Positions 36,457 through 45,028 of a stretch of DNA of 64,000 bases are shown piece by piece. This DNA comes from Rhodobiaceae bacterium. Lineage in GTDB: Bacteria > Pseudomonadota > Alphaproteobacteria > Rhizobiales > Tepidamorphaceae. A program made the translations under genes and the position numbers. Below the pieces are notes generated by a model, which worked only from the letters and a program-made list of their open reading frames with translations, was not told the DNA's origin and ran no database searches. The stretch covers positions 124,001 to 188,000 of the forward strand of contig JACKJK010000005.1 in assembly GCA_020637985.1 (NCBI GenBank), read 5' to 3'. Numbering within the stretch: position 1 is the stretch's first letter; every line of letters begins with the position of its first letter.

Positions 36457-36629
36457 CGCCAAGGCTCCTCATGGGGGGGTGAGCAACGTGTTGAAGGATG
36501 GAGAATGGTCGCCCGGAATACCTTGATCGCCGTCAAACCCGATAACGAAGGGAAGGAAGACCAAATCTGGAGCGAATGTCCCGCATGTACGCCGCGCCGG
36601 TTTTCGCGCTGGCAACCAGCCGGCGGTGC

Positions 36630-37322
36630 CTACCCCACCACCTCCGGCGTCGGGATGACCAGCACCTCGGCGACGTCGACGTGCGGCGGCTGCGAGACGG
36701 CGTACATCACGGCATTTGCCACGTCTTCCGCCTTCAGCGCCTTCGGCTTGGGCGTATCGAAGAACGGCGTGTCGACCATGCCCGGCTCGATCAGGGTGAC
36801 GCGCACGCCTGTGCCGGCGACTTCTTCCCGGAGGTTCTGGCCGAAGCCGGTCACCGCCCATTTCGTCGCCCCGTAGATCGAGCCGCGCAACGACACACGG
36901 CCCGCGCGCGATCCCGTCAGCAGGATATGGCCCTTGCTTTTCTTCAGTTCCGGCAGGCAGACCTTGGCGGTGACCGCGCAGCCGAAGACGTTGGTCAGGA
37001 TCATGTCGCGCCAGTTGCCGGTGTCGCCATGCTCGGTGCCCATCGCGGTGGCGCCGATGCCGGCGTTGGCGAAGGCGACATCGATCGATCCGAAGGTGGC
37101 GAGCGTCTCAAGCACCATCCGCTTCTGGTCATCGACGCTTGTCACATCGCAGGAAATCGCCAGCGCATGCGCCTTGCCGCCGAGTTCGTCGACGAGGGCT
37201 GCGAGCTTGCCGACCGAGCGCGCGGCAAGCGCCACCCTGTAGCCTGCCTTCACCGCGGCGCGCGCCGTCGCCGCGCCGATGCCGGTGGACGCGCCGGTGA
37301 TCAGGAATGTCTTGTCGCTCAT
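36630..37322 (-). CDS. Short-chain dehydrogenase/reductase (SDR)
   Basis: A 230-residue classical SDR. The NAD(P)-binding motif is GASTGIG at the N-terminus, followed by the NAGIG strand, a catalytic Ser in LLTGSRAGRVSL, and YGATK with the Tyr and Lys. The substrate is unknown. ATG 37322 starts SDKTFLITGAS. The upstream gene on the same strand (nuclease-like) ends 88 bases away, so it may or may not be part of that operon. Confidence 0.88.
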   Translation of the reverse strand: MSDKTFLITGASTGIGAATARAAVKAGYRVALAARSVGKLAALVDELGGKAHALAISCDVTSVDDQKRMVLETLATFGSIDVAFANAGIGATAMGTEHGDTGNWRDMILTNVFGCAVTAKVCLPELKKSKGHILLTGSRAGRVSLRGSIYGATKWAVTGFGQNLREEVAGTGVRVTLIEPGMVDTPFFDTPKPKALKAEDVANAVMYAVSQPPHVDVAEVLVIPTPEVVG

Positions 37323-37410
37323 GGCCGCTTCCTCTCTGGCCGGGGATGTCTGCCACGGTGCGGGGAAGAGGGTAGCGCGCGAGGCACCGCGCGCAAGTCT
37401 CGACGGTCGC

Positions 37411-38112
37411 TTACTCGCTGCCCCAGGCATTGCCGAACGCGCCGCGCTGTTCCTTGCGCGCCGCCTCGTAGGCCTGGCGGTAGGCGTCGGGTGCGTCTGC
37501 GGCCGGCTCGCCCCAGCCCTGCCGCAGCATCCATTCGGCAAGGTCGGTGCCGGAGAGTTCGCAGCGTCGCGGCGTGTTGTCCGGGGCAGTTTCGGGCAGG
37601 GGATCGCAGTCGATCGCGCGCCCGCGCACCAGCATCCGCAACTCCGTGATCGCCGCCTGCCCGCACGGCCAGCGGCGGCCGCCGGGATCGGTGCAGGTCT
37701 CGTCCGCGCCGCGCGCCTGGAAGCCGCCGAGCGTGATCGTCTCCGCGCCGGCGCGCAGCGTCCTTGCGTCCTCGACCACGACGCGCAGCAAGGTGTCGGG
37801 CTTGGGCGGCTCGGGCGGCGGTTCGGGCAGCGGATCGGCAGGCAATCGCTCGACCGGCCCGCTCGGCGTTGGCCACGGCGTCGTGTCCGGCGGCGTGACG
37901 TTGCGCGCCGGCGTGATGTCCTCCAGGGCCGGTTGCGCGGGATTTGTCTTCACGGGCTCCGGTTCTGGCTCCGGCTGGACACTTGCCTGCGGTGGCGCCT
38001 GGTCTGGAACCTGCGCCGGTTCTACGAAGAACGCGGACCACAACCAGCCCGCCGCGCCGATCCAGATGGCGGCGAGCACGATCGCGATGACGATGAGCGT
38101 GCGCGTCGGCAT
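37411..38112 (-). CDS. Degenerate SNase-like (thermonuclease-fold) membrane-anchored protein
   Basis: A 233-residue protein with an N-terminal membrane anchor (about 5-27), a Pro/Glu-rich spacer (about 30-105), and a C-terminal domain similar to staphylococcal nuclease (about 108-230). The usual substrate-loop Arg and GIDAPE are replaced by ETITLGGFQARGADETC, so key catalytic residues seem to be lost. The Cys pair in DETCTDPGGRRWPCGQ remains. It follows the EamA gene after four bases, so it is co-transcribed. Confidence 0.78.
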   Translation of the reverse strand: MPTRTLIVIAIVLAAIWIGAAGWLWSAFFVEPAQVPDQAPPQASVQPEPEPEPVKTNPAQPALEDITPARNVTPPDTTPWPTPSGPVERLPADPLPEPPPEPPKPDTLLRVVVEDARTLRAGAETITLGGFQARGADETCTDPGGRRWPCGQAAITELRMLVRGRAIDCDPLPETAPDNTPRRCELSGTDLAEWMLRQGWGEPAADAPDAYRQAYEAARKEQRGAFGNAWGSE

Positions 38113-38116
38113 GGCC

Positions 38117-39022
38117 TCACCCCGGCATCGCGCGTTGCGCGCGCCGGCTTGGTCGCGCGGTCAGCGCCACGGCGGAGAACACCAGCATCGCGCCGGCGAT
38201 CTCGCGCCCGTGCACCGCCTCGCCCAGCAGCGTCCACCCGGCGATCAGCGCCACCACCAGTTCCAGCGTGCCGACGATTGCCGTGCGGCCGGGACCCAGC
38301 AGCGGCGCGCCGAACATCAGGCCGAGCTGCGGGCCGATGCCGCTCACCGTGACGAGCCCGATTGCAGCAAGCCAGCCCGTCGTGGTGGTCGGCAGCAGGA
38401 TGTCGGGACCGTTGGCGACCGCGATGGCAGCCGCCACCACGGCGATGCCGGAATAGCTCGCGGCGATCTTGCCGAGCGGCTCCATGCCGCCGAGCCGGGT
38501 CGCCAGCACCACGATCAGCAAGCCGTAGGCGACCGGCGGGGCGAAGGTGAAGGCGATGGTCCAGGGGTCGCCGGCGATCCGCGACGGCTCCAGGATGATC
38601 GCCGCCGCGGCCAGGATCATCAGCGCCGCGGCGACCTCGCGCGCCCCCGGCCACTGCCGGGCGAACAATGCGGCGAAGGCGATCGCGAACAGCGGGTGCA
38701 TGAAGAAGATCAGCACCACGATCGCCGCTTCCAGCTTCGCGAAACCGTTGAAGAAGCCGATCATCGCGCAGCCGAGCAGCACGTTGACGCCGAAGGCCTC
38801 AAGGCCCTGCCGGCGGTTCTTCACCGCCCGCGGCAGGAACCAGCAGAACAGCAGGGCAGGCAGGCCGTAGCGCCACACCAGCGCCCCTTGCGGCGTCAGT
38901 CCGTTTGCATAGGCGGTGCGCGCGAAGAAGGCGACGAAGCCAAAGCCGATCGCGGCCAGCGCCACCAGCACGATGCCGGCCGCCACCCGCGACGTGGAAC
39001 CTTCCCCGGTTGCCGCCGTCAT
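38117..39022 (-). CDS. EamA/DMT family transporter
   Basis: A 301-residue membrane protein of ten predicted segments in two EamA repeats. Each repeat starts with a helix of the family (for example VALAAIGFGFVAFFARTAYANG) and the C-terminal repeat contains GPGRTAIVGTLELVVALIAGW. The substrate is unknown. The ATG overlaps the repressor stop (ATGA), and the next gene begins four bases after its stop. Regulation by the S24 repressor is likely, because they share a transcript. Confidence 0.87.
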   Translation of the reverse strand: MTAATGEGSTSRVAAGIVLVALAAIGFGFVAFFARTAYANGLTPQGALVWRYGLPALLFCWFLPRAVKNRRQGLEAFGVNVLLGCAMIGFFNGFAKLEAAIVVLIFFMHPLFAIAFAALFARQWPGAREVAAALMILAAAAIILEPSRIAGDPWTIAFTFAPPVAYGLLIVVLATRLGGMEPLGKIAASYSGIAVVAAAIAVANGPDILLPTTTTGWLAAIGLVTVSGIGPQLGLMFGAPLLGPGRTAIVGTLELVVALIAGWTLLGEAVHGREIAGAMLVFSAVALTARPSRRAQRAMPG

Positions 39023-39651
39023 TGGCTGGCCCACACGATGCGCGCGATCCAGTCGATTTCTCCGGTGGCGAGCACGCGCCTGTCGTGCTCGGGATTGAGC
39101 GAATCCAGTTCCACGAAGCGCGCCGTGCGCCGGCTCAACACCTTTGCCATCACCTCGCCGTTGAAGGTCTTCGCCACGACGCGGTCGCCGCGCCGGATGC
39201 TGGCGCCCGGAGAGACGATCAGGATGTCGCCATCGCGATACAGCGGCAGCATCGAATCCCCTGAGACCTCCAGCGCATAGGCGTGCTCGTCGCCGACGCT
39301 GGGAAACCGCACCTCCTCCCAGCCGCTGCCGACCGGGAAACCGCCGTCGTCGAAGAAGCCGCCGGCGCCGGCCTCGGCAAGCCCGATGAGCGGGATGGAG
39401 CGCTGCTCCGGCAGGTTGCCGGAGGCGGTCATCAGCGCCATGAAATCGCCCATGCTGGCGCCGGTCGCATCGAGGATGCGGGCGATCGATTCGGTGTTCG
39501 GCCAGCGCGGCCGCCCGTCCGCGCCGACCCGCTTCGACTTGTTGAAGGTCGTGGGATCCAGGCCGGCCTTGCGCGCAAGCCCCGACGCGCTCAGCCCGAA
39601 TCGCGCCGCGAGGCCGTCGATGGCCGCCCAGACCTGTTTGTGTGACAGCAT
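39019..39651 (-). CDS. S24/LexA-like helix-turn-helix repressor
   Basis: A 210-residue regulator with an N-terminal XRE-type helix-turn-helix (about 1-75) and a C-terminal S24 peptidase domain (about 86-205). The Ser nucleophile is S133 in SGDSM and the general-base Lys is K170 in EVMAKVL. An Ala-Gly pair in LAEAGAGGFF is a candidate self-cleavage site. ATG 39651 is preceded by GGCACCGCC, a weak ribosome site. It controls or at least precedes the EamA and nuclease-like genes. No phage genes are near. Confidence 0.85.
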   Translation of the reverse strand: MLSHKQVWAAIDGLAARFGLSASGLARKAGLDPTTFNKSKRVGADGRPRWPNTESIARILDATGASMGDFMALMTASGNLPEQRSIPLIGLAEAGAGGFFDDGGFPVGSGWEEVRFPSVGDEHAYALEVSGDSMLPLYRDGDILIVSPGASIRRGDRVVAKTFNGEVMAKVLSRRTARFVELDSLNPEHDRRVLATGEIDWIARIVWASQ

Positions 39652-39666
39652 GGCGGTGCCTGCCGT

Positions 39667-39739
39667 ATTGCCGCTTTCGTCGCTGCAATGCAGCCATTGC
39701 CGCGGTGCAGCCCGGATAGGAATTATCACCTATTGCCGC
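39667..39739 (-). promoter_or_regulatory. Candidate promoter-operator of the S24 repressor operon
   Basis: GCGGCAAT on the minus strand (ATTGCCGC on the plus) occurs three times, at 39667-39674, 39696-39703 and 39732-39739. Between the second and third copies lies the dyad ATAGG-N8-CCTAT (39716-39733), which covers a -10-like GATAAT (39722-39727). Repressor genes of this kind often control themselves. The repeats are visible; that the S24 protein binds them is inferred. Confidence 0.5.
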
Positions 39740-39918
39740 CCATGTACATTCCACACCGGTCCCACGCCCCTTGCCTGCCGCCGGTGCGCTGGCTGGAGCA
39801 TCCGCCGATCGGCACCCCGAAGGGACCGACTGATTTGCGCCAAGTCCGCTCCGTCAGAATGGTTCAATATGATCGGAGGATGCTCTAGTGTCCGGCGCGT
39901 CAGCCAACGGGGATTCCG

Positions 39919-40299
39919 ATGCAGCCGTTTGTCTTCAAGATTGCGACCGCCGCCGAATGGGCACATGCCGTCGAGGCCGGGTGCTACACCGGCTCGCCCG
40001 ACGACCTGCGCGACGGCTTCATCCATTTCTCGTCCCGCCACCAGCTTGCCGGGACGCTTGAAAGGCATTTCGCCGGCCGCAATTCGCTGGTTCTCGTCTG
40101 CGTCGACGCGGCGGCGCTGGGCGATGCCCTGAAATGGGAGGCCTCGCGCGGCGGCAAGGCCTACCCGCATCTTTATGGCGACCTGCCGCTCGCCGCGGTG
40201 ACGGGCGTGCGCCCGATCATGGACGGTGCTGGCGGTCCGGTCGTCGAACGCATTGCGGCCCTGATGGACGAAGCAACCGGAGGCAGCGATGCTGCGTAG
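39919..40299 (+). CDS. DUF952 domain protein
   Basis: A 126-residue protein with the DUF952 signatures: FKIATAAEWAHAV, GFIHFSSRHQLAGTLERHF, and WEASRGGKAYPHLYGDLPL. Its fold is like ADP-ribosyl-transferase-related enzymes in some classifications, but no function is established. GGGGATTCCG precedes the ATG. The stop overlaps the pyrD start, so the two genes form an operon, an arrangement I recall from related genomes. Confidence 0.9.
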   Translation: MQPFVFKIATAAEWAHAVEAGCYTGSPDDLRDGFIHFSSRHQLAGTLERHFAGRNSLVLVCVDAAALGDALKWEASRGGKAYPHLYGDLPLAAVTGVRPIMDGAGGPVVERIAALMDEATGGSDAA

Positions 40300-41383
40300 C
40301 CTTGCCCGTCTCGCCCAGCCATTCCTGCAGGCGGTCGACCCCGAACGCGCCCACGACCTGGCGATCGAGGCCCTGCGTCTTGGCCTGCATCCACGCCAGC
40401 GCACGCCCGACGATCCGCGCCTTGCCGTCGACCTGTGGGACTTGCGGTTTCCCAACCCGCTCGGCATGGCGGCCGGTTTTGACAAGAACGGTGCCGTCCC
40501 CGATGCGTTGCTCGCCATGGGGCTGGGCTTTGCCGAAGCCGGTACGGTCACCCCGCGCCCACAGGCCGGCAATCCGAAACCGCGCGTCTTCCGGCTGGCC
40601 GACGACCGCGCCGTCATCAACCGCCTTGGCTTCAACAATGCGGGCCACGCCGCCATGCGCGAGCGCATGCTGGCGCGCCGCGGCAGGCCGGGCATCGTCG
40701 GCATCAACGTCGGTGCCAACAAGGACAGCGAGGACCGCGCCGCCGATTATGTCGCAGGCATCCATGCCTTCGTCGATCTCGCCTCCTACTTCACCGTCAA
40801 CATTTCCTCGCCCAACACGCCCGGCCTGCGCGACCTGCAGCAGGCCGCGGCCCTCGATGACTTGCTTGCCCGCGTTCTCGAGGCGCGCGACGAGGAAACC
40901 GGCAAGGCTGGCCGCACGGTGCCGGTGGTGCTGAAGATCGCCCCCGACCTCGACGAACAGGCGATGGACGACATCGCCGGCGTGCTCGACAAGCGCCGCG
41001 CGGATGCGCTGATCGTCTCCAACACCACCCTGTCGCGGGCGGGACTGTCCCTCCACCCAAACGCGGAGGAGACGGGCGGACTGTCCGGCGAACCGCTGTT
41101 TGTGCGGTCCACCGCAGTGCTGGCGCGAATGCGCCTGCGCATTCCAGCCGGCATGCCGATGATCGGCGTCGGCGGCGTGCACGACGGCCGCACGGCCTAC
41201 GAGAAGATCCGCGCCGGCGCGACGCTGGTGCAGATCTACACCGGGCTTGTCTTCGGCGGCTTCGACATGATCGGTGAGATCAAGCAGGGATTGCTGGACG
41301 CGCTCATCGCCGACGGCCACGCCACGGTGGCAGGCGCCGTTGGCTCAGGCGTCGCCGAGTGGGCCAGCCGCCCGCTCGCCTGA
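40289..41383 (+). CDS. pyrD: Dihydroorotate dehydrogenase (quinone), class 2
   Basis: Membrane-associated flavoprotein of pyrimidine synthesis that passes electrons to quinone. The 364 residues begin with the class 2 N-terminal helices (LARLAQPFLQAVDPERAHDLA). The core has NPLGMAAGFDKNG, NVGANKDSEDRAADY and NISSPNTPGLRDLQ, with the catalytic Ser in that last motif, and a phosphate-binding VGGVHDGRTAYEKIRAGA near the C-terminus. The start overlaps the DUF952 stop. Its last 39 bases overlap the end of the MATE gene on the other strand. Confidence 0.96.
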   Translation: MLRSLARLAQPFLQAVDPERAHDLAIEALRLGLHPRQRTPDDPRLAVDLWDLRFPNPLGMAAGFDKNGAVPDALLAMGLGFAEAGTVTPRPQAGNPKPRVFRLADDRAVINRLGFNNAGHAAMRERMLARRGRPGIVGINVGANKDSEDRAADYVAGIHAFVDLASYFTVNISSPNTPGLRDLQQAAALDDLLARVLEARDEETGKAGRTVPVVLKIAPDLDEQAMDDIAGVLDKRRADALIVSNTTLSRAGLSLHPNAEETGGLSGEPLFVRSTAVLARMRLRIPAGMPMIGVGGVHDGRTAYEKIRAGATLVQIYTGLVFGGFDMIGEIKQGLLDALIADGHATVAGAVGSGVAEWASRPLA

Positions 41384-42835
41384 GACACTCGTGTCCGAGA
41401 CATTCGTGTCTGAGACAGGCTCGCCTGATGCAGGCTTGCCTGATGCGGTTTCGCTGAAGGCGCGCGGCAGCCGCCGCCGGTAGCGCCAGTACAGCAGGCC
41501 ACCGCGCGCGATCAGGAACCCGGTGATGGCAAGCCACAGCCCGTGATTGCCGAGCACCGGCTGCGCCAGCGCCGACAGGACGACGTAGATGGCCAGCGAC
41601 AGCAGCATCATGTTGCGCATGTCGCTGGACCAGGTGGCGCCGATGAACACGCCGTCGAACTGGAAGGCGAGCACGCCGACCAGCGGTGTCAGCGCAGCCC
41701 ACACCAGGTAGACGCGCGCCGTCTCGCGCACCGCGGCGTTGGTCGTCATCACGTCGACGAAGACCCCGCCGAAGACCAGCAGGACAGCGCTCAGCGCGCC
41801 GGCAAGCGCGAAGCCCCAGACGAGCGTCAGCCGCACCGCGCGCTCGAACGCCGGACGGTATCGCGCCCCGACCGCGCGGCCCGTGAACTGTTCGGCAGCG
41901 GTTGCAAAACCATCGAGGAAATAGCCGCCGAGCAGGAAGAAGTTCATCAGCACGGCGTTGGCGCCGAGCACTATGTCGCCGGAGCGCGCGCTGGCCGCGG
42001 TGAACAGCCAGAAGGCGAACAGCAGCGCGAAGGAGCGGATCATGATGTCGCGGTTGACGAACAGCGTCGCCGCCATCCGCCCGGCATCGAACACCTGTGC
42101 GAAGGTCAGTCCGATCCGCCCGCCGGTCGCGCGCCAGACGAGGCCTGCGCCGACGAGTGCGGTAACCGCTTCTCCCAGCACCGTCCCCCATGCGACCCCG
42201 GAAATGCCCCAGCCGAGACCCGTCACGAAGGTGATGTTGAGGGCCACGTTGAGCAGGTTCAGCAGGCCCTGCAGGGCAAGGCCGGTGAACGCCCGCCCGA
42301 GCCCGAGGAACCAGCCGAGGATCGCGTAGTTGAGAAGGCCGAAAGGTGTGCCGAGGACGCGGATCGCGAAATAGACCGAGGTCGCCTGCGAAACGGCGTC
42401 GCTTGGCCGCATGAACCAAAGCGACACGGTGAGGATTGGTCCGGCCAGGACGACGATCGCGATCCCCGCGACGAGCGCGGAGAGCGCTGCGCGATAGAGC
42501 GTCGCGCGCATCTCGGTCTCGTTGCCCGCGCCGAGTGCCTGCGCCGTCAGCCCCGTCGTGCCTGAGCGCAGGAAATTGAAGGTGGTGAAGATGAGGTCGA
42601 AGATCACCGCCCCGATGGCGATGCCGCCGAGCAGGGCCGCGTCGCCCAGACGCCCGATCACCGTCGTGTCGACGATGCCGAGCACCGGCGTCGACAGATA
42701 GGCGAGCGTCATCGGCACGGCGATGGTCAGGACGCCGCGGTTGGTGACCGCGAAGGCGCGCGGATTGCCTTCCTCCGGCACTCCCGCGCTGGCGCGAACC
42801 GGTGTCCTGTTCTCGCCCAAGGTGGCGCTCCGCAA
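41345..42835 (-). CDS. MATE family efflux transporter
   Basis: A 496-residue transporter with about twelve membrane segments in two MATE domains. Typical segments are VPMTLAYLSTPVLGIVDTTVIGRLG in the first half and GYFLDGFATAAEQFTGRAVG in the second. It exports drugs or metabolites by sodium or proton exchange. The C-terminal tail (from about residue 465) is a run of five-residue units ending in Ser (GKPAS, GEPVS, DTNVS, DTSVS), encoded by a 15-base tandem repeat. The stop lies inside pyrD's coding end. Confidence 0.9.
   Translation of the reverse strand: MRSATLGENRTPVRASAGVPEEGNPRAFAVTNRGVLTIAVPMTLAYLSTPVLGIVDTTVIGRLGDAALLGGIAIGAVIFDLIFTTFNFLRSGTTGLTAQALGAGNETEMRATLYRAALSALVAGIAIVVLAGPILTVSLWFMRPSDAVSQATSVYFAIRVLGTPFGLLNYAILGWFLGLGRAFTGLALQGLLNLLNVALNITFVTGLGWGISGVAWGTVLGEAVTALVGAGLVWRATGGRIGLTFAQVFDAGRMAATLFVNRDIMIRSFALLFAFWLFTAASARSGDIVLGANAVLMNFFLLGGYFLDGFATAAEQFTGRAVGARYRPAFERAVRLTLVWGFALAGALSAVLLVFGGVFVDVMTTNAAVRETARVYLVWAALTPLVGVLAFQFDGVFIGATWSSDMRNMMLLSLAIYVVLSALAQPVLGNHGLWLAITGFLIARGGLLYWRYRRRLPRAFSETASGKPASGEPVSDTNVSDTSVSGERAAGPLGDA
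41382..41456. repeat. 15-bp degenerate tandem repeat, five units
   Basis: Five consecutive 15-base units begin at 41382, 41397, 41412, 41427 and 41442. The first two are GAGACACTCGTGTCC and GAGACATTCGTGTCT; the third, fourth and fifth start GAGACAGGC, GATGCAGGC and GATGCGGTT. The repeat is in frame in the MATE gene and makes its pentapeptide tail. It starts at the last base of the pyrD stop region. This may mark slippage-driven extension of the MATE C-terminus across the gene boundary. Confidence 0.8.
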
Positions 42836-42945
42836 CGGCTTCGTCCGGGCGCACCATGCGCCGCATTCATGGCGTGACTAGACTTGCAGCGTCCAGGATG
42901 CAACAGCCACGCGGGCCCCGCGCGCCTGGCCGCGTCCGGGCAGGC

Positions 42946-43284
42946 TCAGAGTGCGTCCTCGCCGGTCTCGCCCGTGCGGATGCGCATCGCTTCGCCGAGG
43001 TCTAGGACGAAGATCTTGCCGTCGCCGATCTTGTTCGATGAGGCAGCGCCACGGATGGCTTCCATGGCTTTCTCGGCAGCCCGTCCGGGCACCGCGATCT
43101 CCACCTTGAGCTTGGGAATGAAGTTGATCTTGTATTCCGCGCCCCGGTAGATCTCGGTGTGCCCGCCCTGCCGGCCATAGCCCTTGACTTCGCTTACCGT
43201 CAGGCCGGAAACCCCGATGTCGGTCAGTGCCTCGCGCACCGCGTCGAGCTTGTGCGGCTGGATGACCGCGATGATGTATTTCAT
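42946..43284 (-). CDS. glnK: PII nitrogen signalling protein GlnK
   Basis: A 112-residue PII trimer protein that senses 2-oxoglutarate and ATP/ADP and controls AmtB by plugging its channel. The T-loop contains YGRQGGHTEIYRGAEY with the uridylylation Tyr at residue 51. The C-terminal signature is SNKIGDGKIFVLDLGEAMRIRTGE. It lies 35 bases downstream of amtB on the same strand. Most bacteria have glnK first, so this order is reversed. Confidence 0.94.
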   Translation of the reverse strand: MKYIIAVIQPHKLDAVREALTDIGVSGLTVSEVKGYGRQGGHTEIYRGAEYKINFIPKLKVEIAVPGRAAEKAMEAIRGAASSNKIGDGKIFVLDLGEAMRIRTGETGEDAL

Positions 43285-43319
43285 GTCGTCCCCCGATTTT
43301 TTCTGGTGTCGGCCGTGGC

Positions 43320-44525
43320 CTACAGCCGGTAGCCGGTTTCGCCGTGTTCGCTCAGGTCCAGGCCCTGCAGTTCGCTTTCGTCGCCGACCCTGAGACCCAC
43401 GGTCATCTGCGTCAGCTTGACAAGGCCGAAGGTCGCCACTGCCGACCATGCGACGGTGACCGCGACGCCGACGAGTTGCACCCAGAACTGGCCGAGCACG
43501 CTCGCCTCCAGGCCGACACCGCCGAGCGCTGCCGTCGCGAGAAACCCGGTCAGCAGTGTGCCGGTGATGCCGCCGACGCCGTGCACCGCCATCACGTCGA
43601 GCGAATCGTCGATGCGCAACCTGTGCTTCACGAGATCGACCGCGGCATAGCATATGATGCCGCCGGCAAGGCCGAGCAGCACGCCGCCGAGCGGGCCGAT
43701 GTAACCCGAAGCGGGCGTCACCGTGGCAAGCCCCGCGATGGTGCCGGTCACCACGCCGACGAGGCTCGGCTTACCGAACCGCTTCCACTCGATGGCCATC
43801 CATACCAGCGAGGCGGTGGCCGCGGACAGATGCGTCGCCAGGATCGCCATCGCCGCATCGCCGTTTGCCGCGAGCGCGCTGCCGCCGTTGAAGCCGAACC
43901 AGCCGACCCACAGCATGCCGGCGCCGACCATCACCATCCACGGTGCGTGCGGCGGCTGCACGTGCTCGGGAAAGCCGCGCCGTGCGCCGAGCATGGCAGC
44001 GATCACCAGCGCCGAGATGCCGGCGGTGGCATGCACGACGATACCGCCGGCGAAGTCCATGGCGCCCATGCCGGCGAGCCAGCCGCCGCCCCACACCCAG
44101 TGCGTCACCGGCGCGTAGACGACCACCAGCCACAGCATGGAAAAGAACATCACGGCGGAAAAGCGGATGCGCTCCACGAAGGCGCCGACGATCAGCGCCG
44201 GCGTGATGACCGCGAAGGTCATCTGGAACATCGCGAAGGCAGGTTCCGGGATCGATCCGTTCACCGCGTCGCGCGCAACGCCGATGAGGAATGCCTTCGA
44301 CAATCCGCCGACGAAGCCGGAACCTCCGGCAAACGCCAGGCTGTAGCCGCACGCGAACCAGACAACCGACGCGCCGCAGGCGATGCCCGTGCACTGCATC
44401 AGCACAGACAGGATGTTGCGCGATTGCACGAGGCCCGCATAGAACAGCGCCAGCCCCGGCAGCGTCATGAAAAGCACCAGCGCCGTGGACGTGAGCACCC
44501 ACGCCGTATCACCACTGTCGATCAT
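43320..44525 (-). CDS. amtB: Ammonium transporter AmtB
   Basis: A 401-residue channel of the Amt/Rh family with eleven membrane segments. Conserved parts are FYAGLVQSRNILSVLMQ, HWVWGGGWL, the pore His pair region, and DDSLDVMAVHGVGGITGTLLTG. The frame stays open upstream to 44579, but ATG 44525 (IDSGDTAWVL) has GGGG upstream and gives a normal length. No sigma-54 site was found in the 168 bases upstream. glnK follows and its product would regulate the channel. Confidence 0.93.
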   Translation of the reverse strand: MIDSGDTAWVLTSTALVLFMTLPGLALFYAGLVQSRNILSVLMQCTGIACGASVVWFACGYSLAFAGGSGFVGGLSKAFLIGVARDAVNGSIPEPAFAMFQMTFAVITPALIVGAFVERIRFSAVMFFSMLWLVVVYAPVTHWVWGGGWLAGMGAMDFAGGIVVHATAGISALVIAAMLGARRGFPEHVQPPHAPWMVMVGAGMLWVGWFGFNGGSALAANGDAAMAILATHLSAATASLVWMAIEWKRFGKPSLVGVVTGTIAGLATVTPASGYIGPLGGVLLGLAGGIICYAAVDLVKHRLRIDDSLDVMAVHGVGGITGTLLTGFLATAALGGVGLEASVLGQFWVQLVGVAVTVAWSAVATFGLVKLTQMTVGLRVGDESELQGLDLSEHGETGYRL

Positions 44526-44694
44526 GCAGAGCCCCCGCTTGCCCGTTCCCCCGCCGCCGGTTTGGCTGCCAGCGGTCATGTGGCTTCATTTGCCCGAAAA
44601 AGATGTGGAATGCAAAGCGCTACGCTGCGCGGCGCGCGCGCGAGGATACGCGTAGGAAAAAGGAAGCAGGCGGAAAATCGGGGTGGGTGCCGGG

Positions 44695-44979
44695 CTAGCC
44701 GTCGTGCCGGTCGCCGCGCGCCGTCTTGAGCAGACGCATGACGATCCACACCGGGAAGACGATCACCGCGCCCATGATGAAGTAGCGGAACGCCAGTTCG
44801 ACCGCCTCGAAGCCCATGTCGTAGATGCGCTCGATCAGCCGGCGGAAGCCGTCGAAGATGTCATAGGGGCTGATGCCGAAGGCATGCAGCACGAGGCCAA
44901 GGATCAGCGACAGCAGGGCAAGCCGCAGGATCACGAAGGCCGGAGGTCCGCCGAAGAAGCGGTCGAGCGCGTTGTTCAT
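44695..44979 (-). CDS. Small membrane protein (DUF6460-like)
   Basis: A 94-residue protein with two hydrophobic segments (about 15-40 and 63-84) separated by SPYDIFDGFRRLIERIYDMG. The protein ends in a basic cytosolic tail. It looks like the DUF6460 family of rhizobial membrane proteins, tentatively. No function is known. It is 49 bases downstream of the APC permease gene on the same strand. Confidence 0.75.
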   Translation of the reverse strand: MNNALDRFFGGPPAFVILRLALLSLILGLVLHAFGISPYDIFDGFRRLIERIYDMGFEAVELAFRYFIMGAVIVFPVWIVMRLLKTARGDRHDG

Positions 44980-45028
44980 GCTGCTGAGATAGACCTCAAC
45001 ACGCCGTCCCGCAAGGCGCGGGGTTGCT

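Noticed and set aside
36463..36629. A possible gene between the Cys-rich protein and the SDR gene
   Set aside because: Only shadow frames are open here; no start with a ribosome site or recognisable protein was found.
39019..39651. S24 repressor as a sign of a prophage
   Set aside because: No integrase, structural or lysis gene lies near it and the neighbours are housekeeping and transport genes. The G+C and codon use look the same as around it.
44526..44694. Sigma-54 promoter upstream of amtB
   Set aside because: Reading both strands I found no TGGCAC-N5-TTGC-like element; the closest (TGGCAGCC) lacks the second part.
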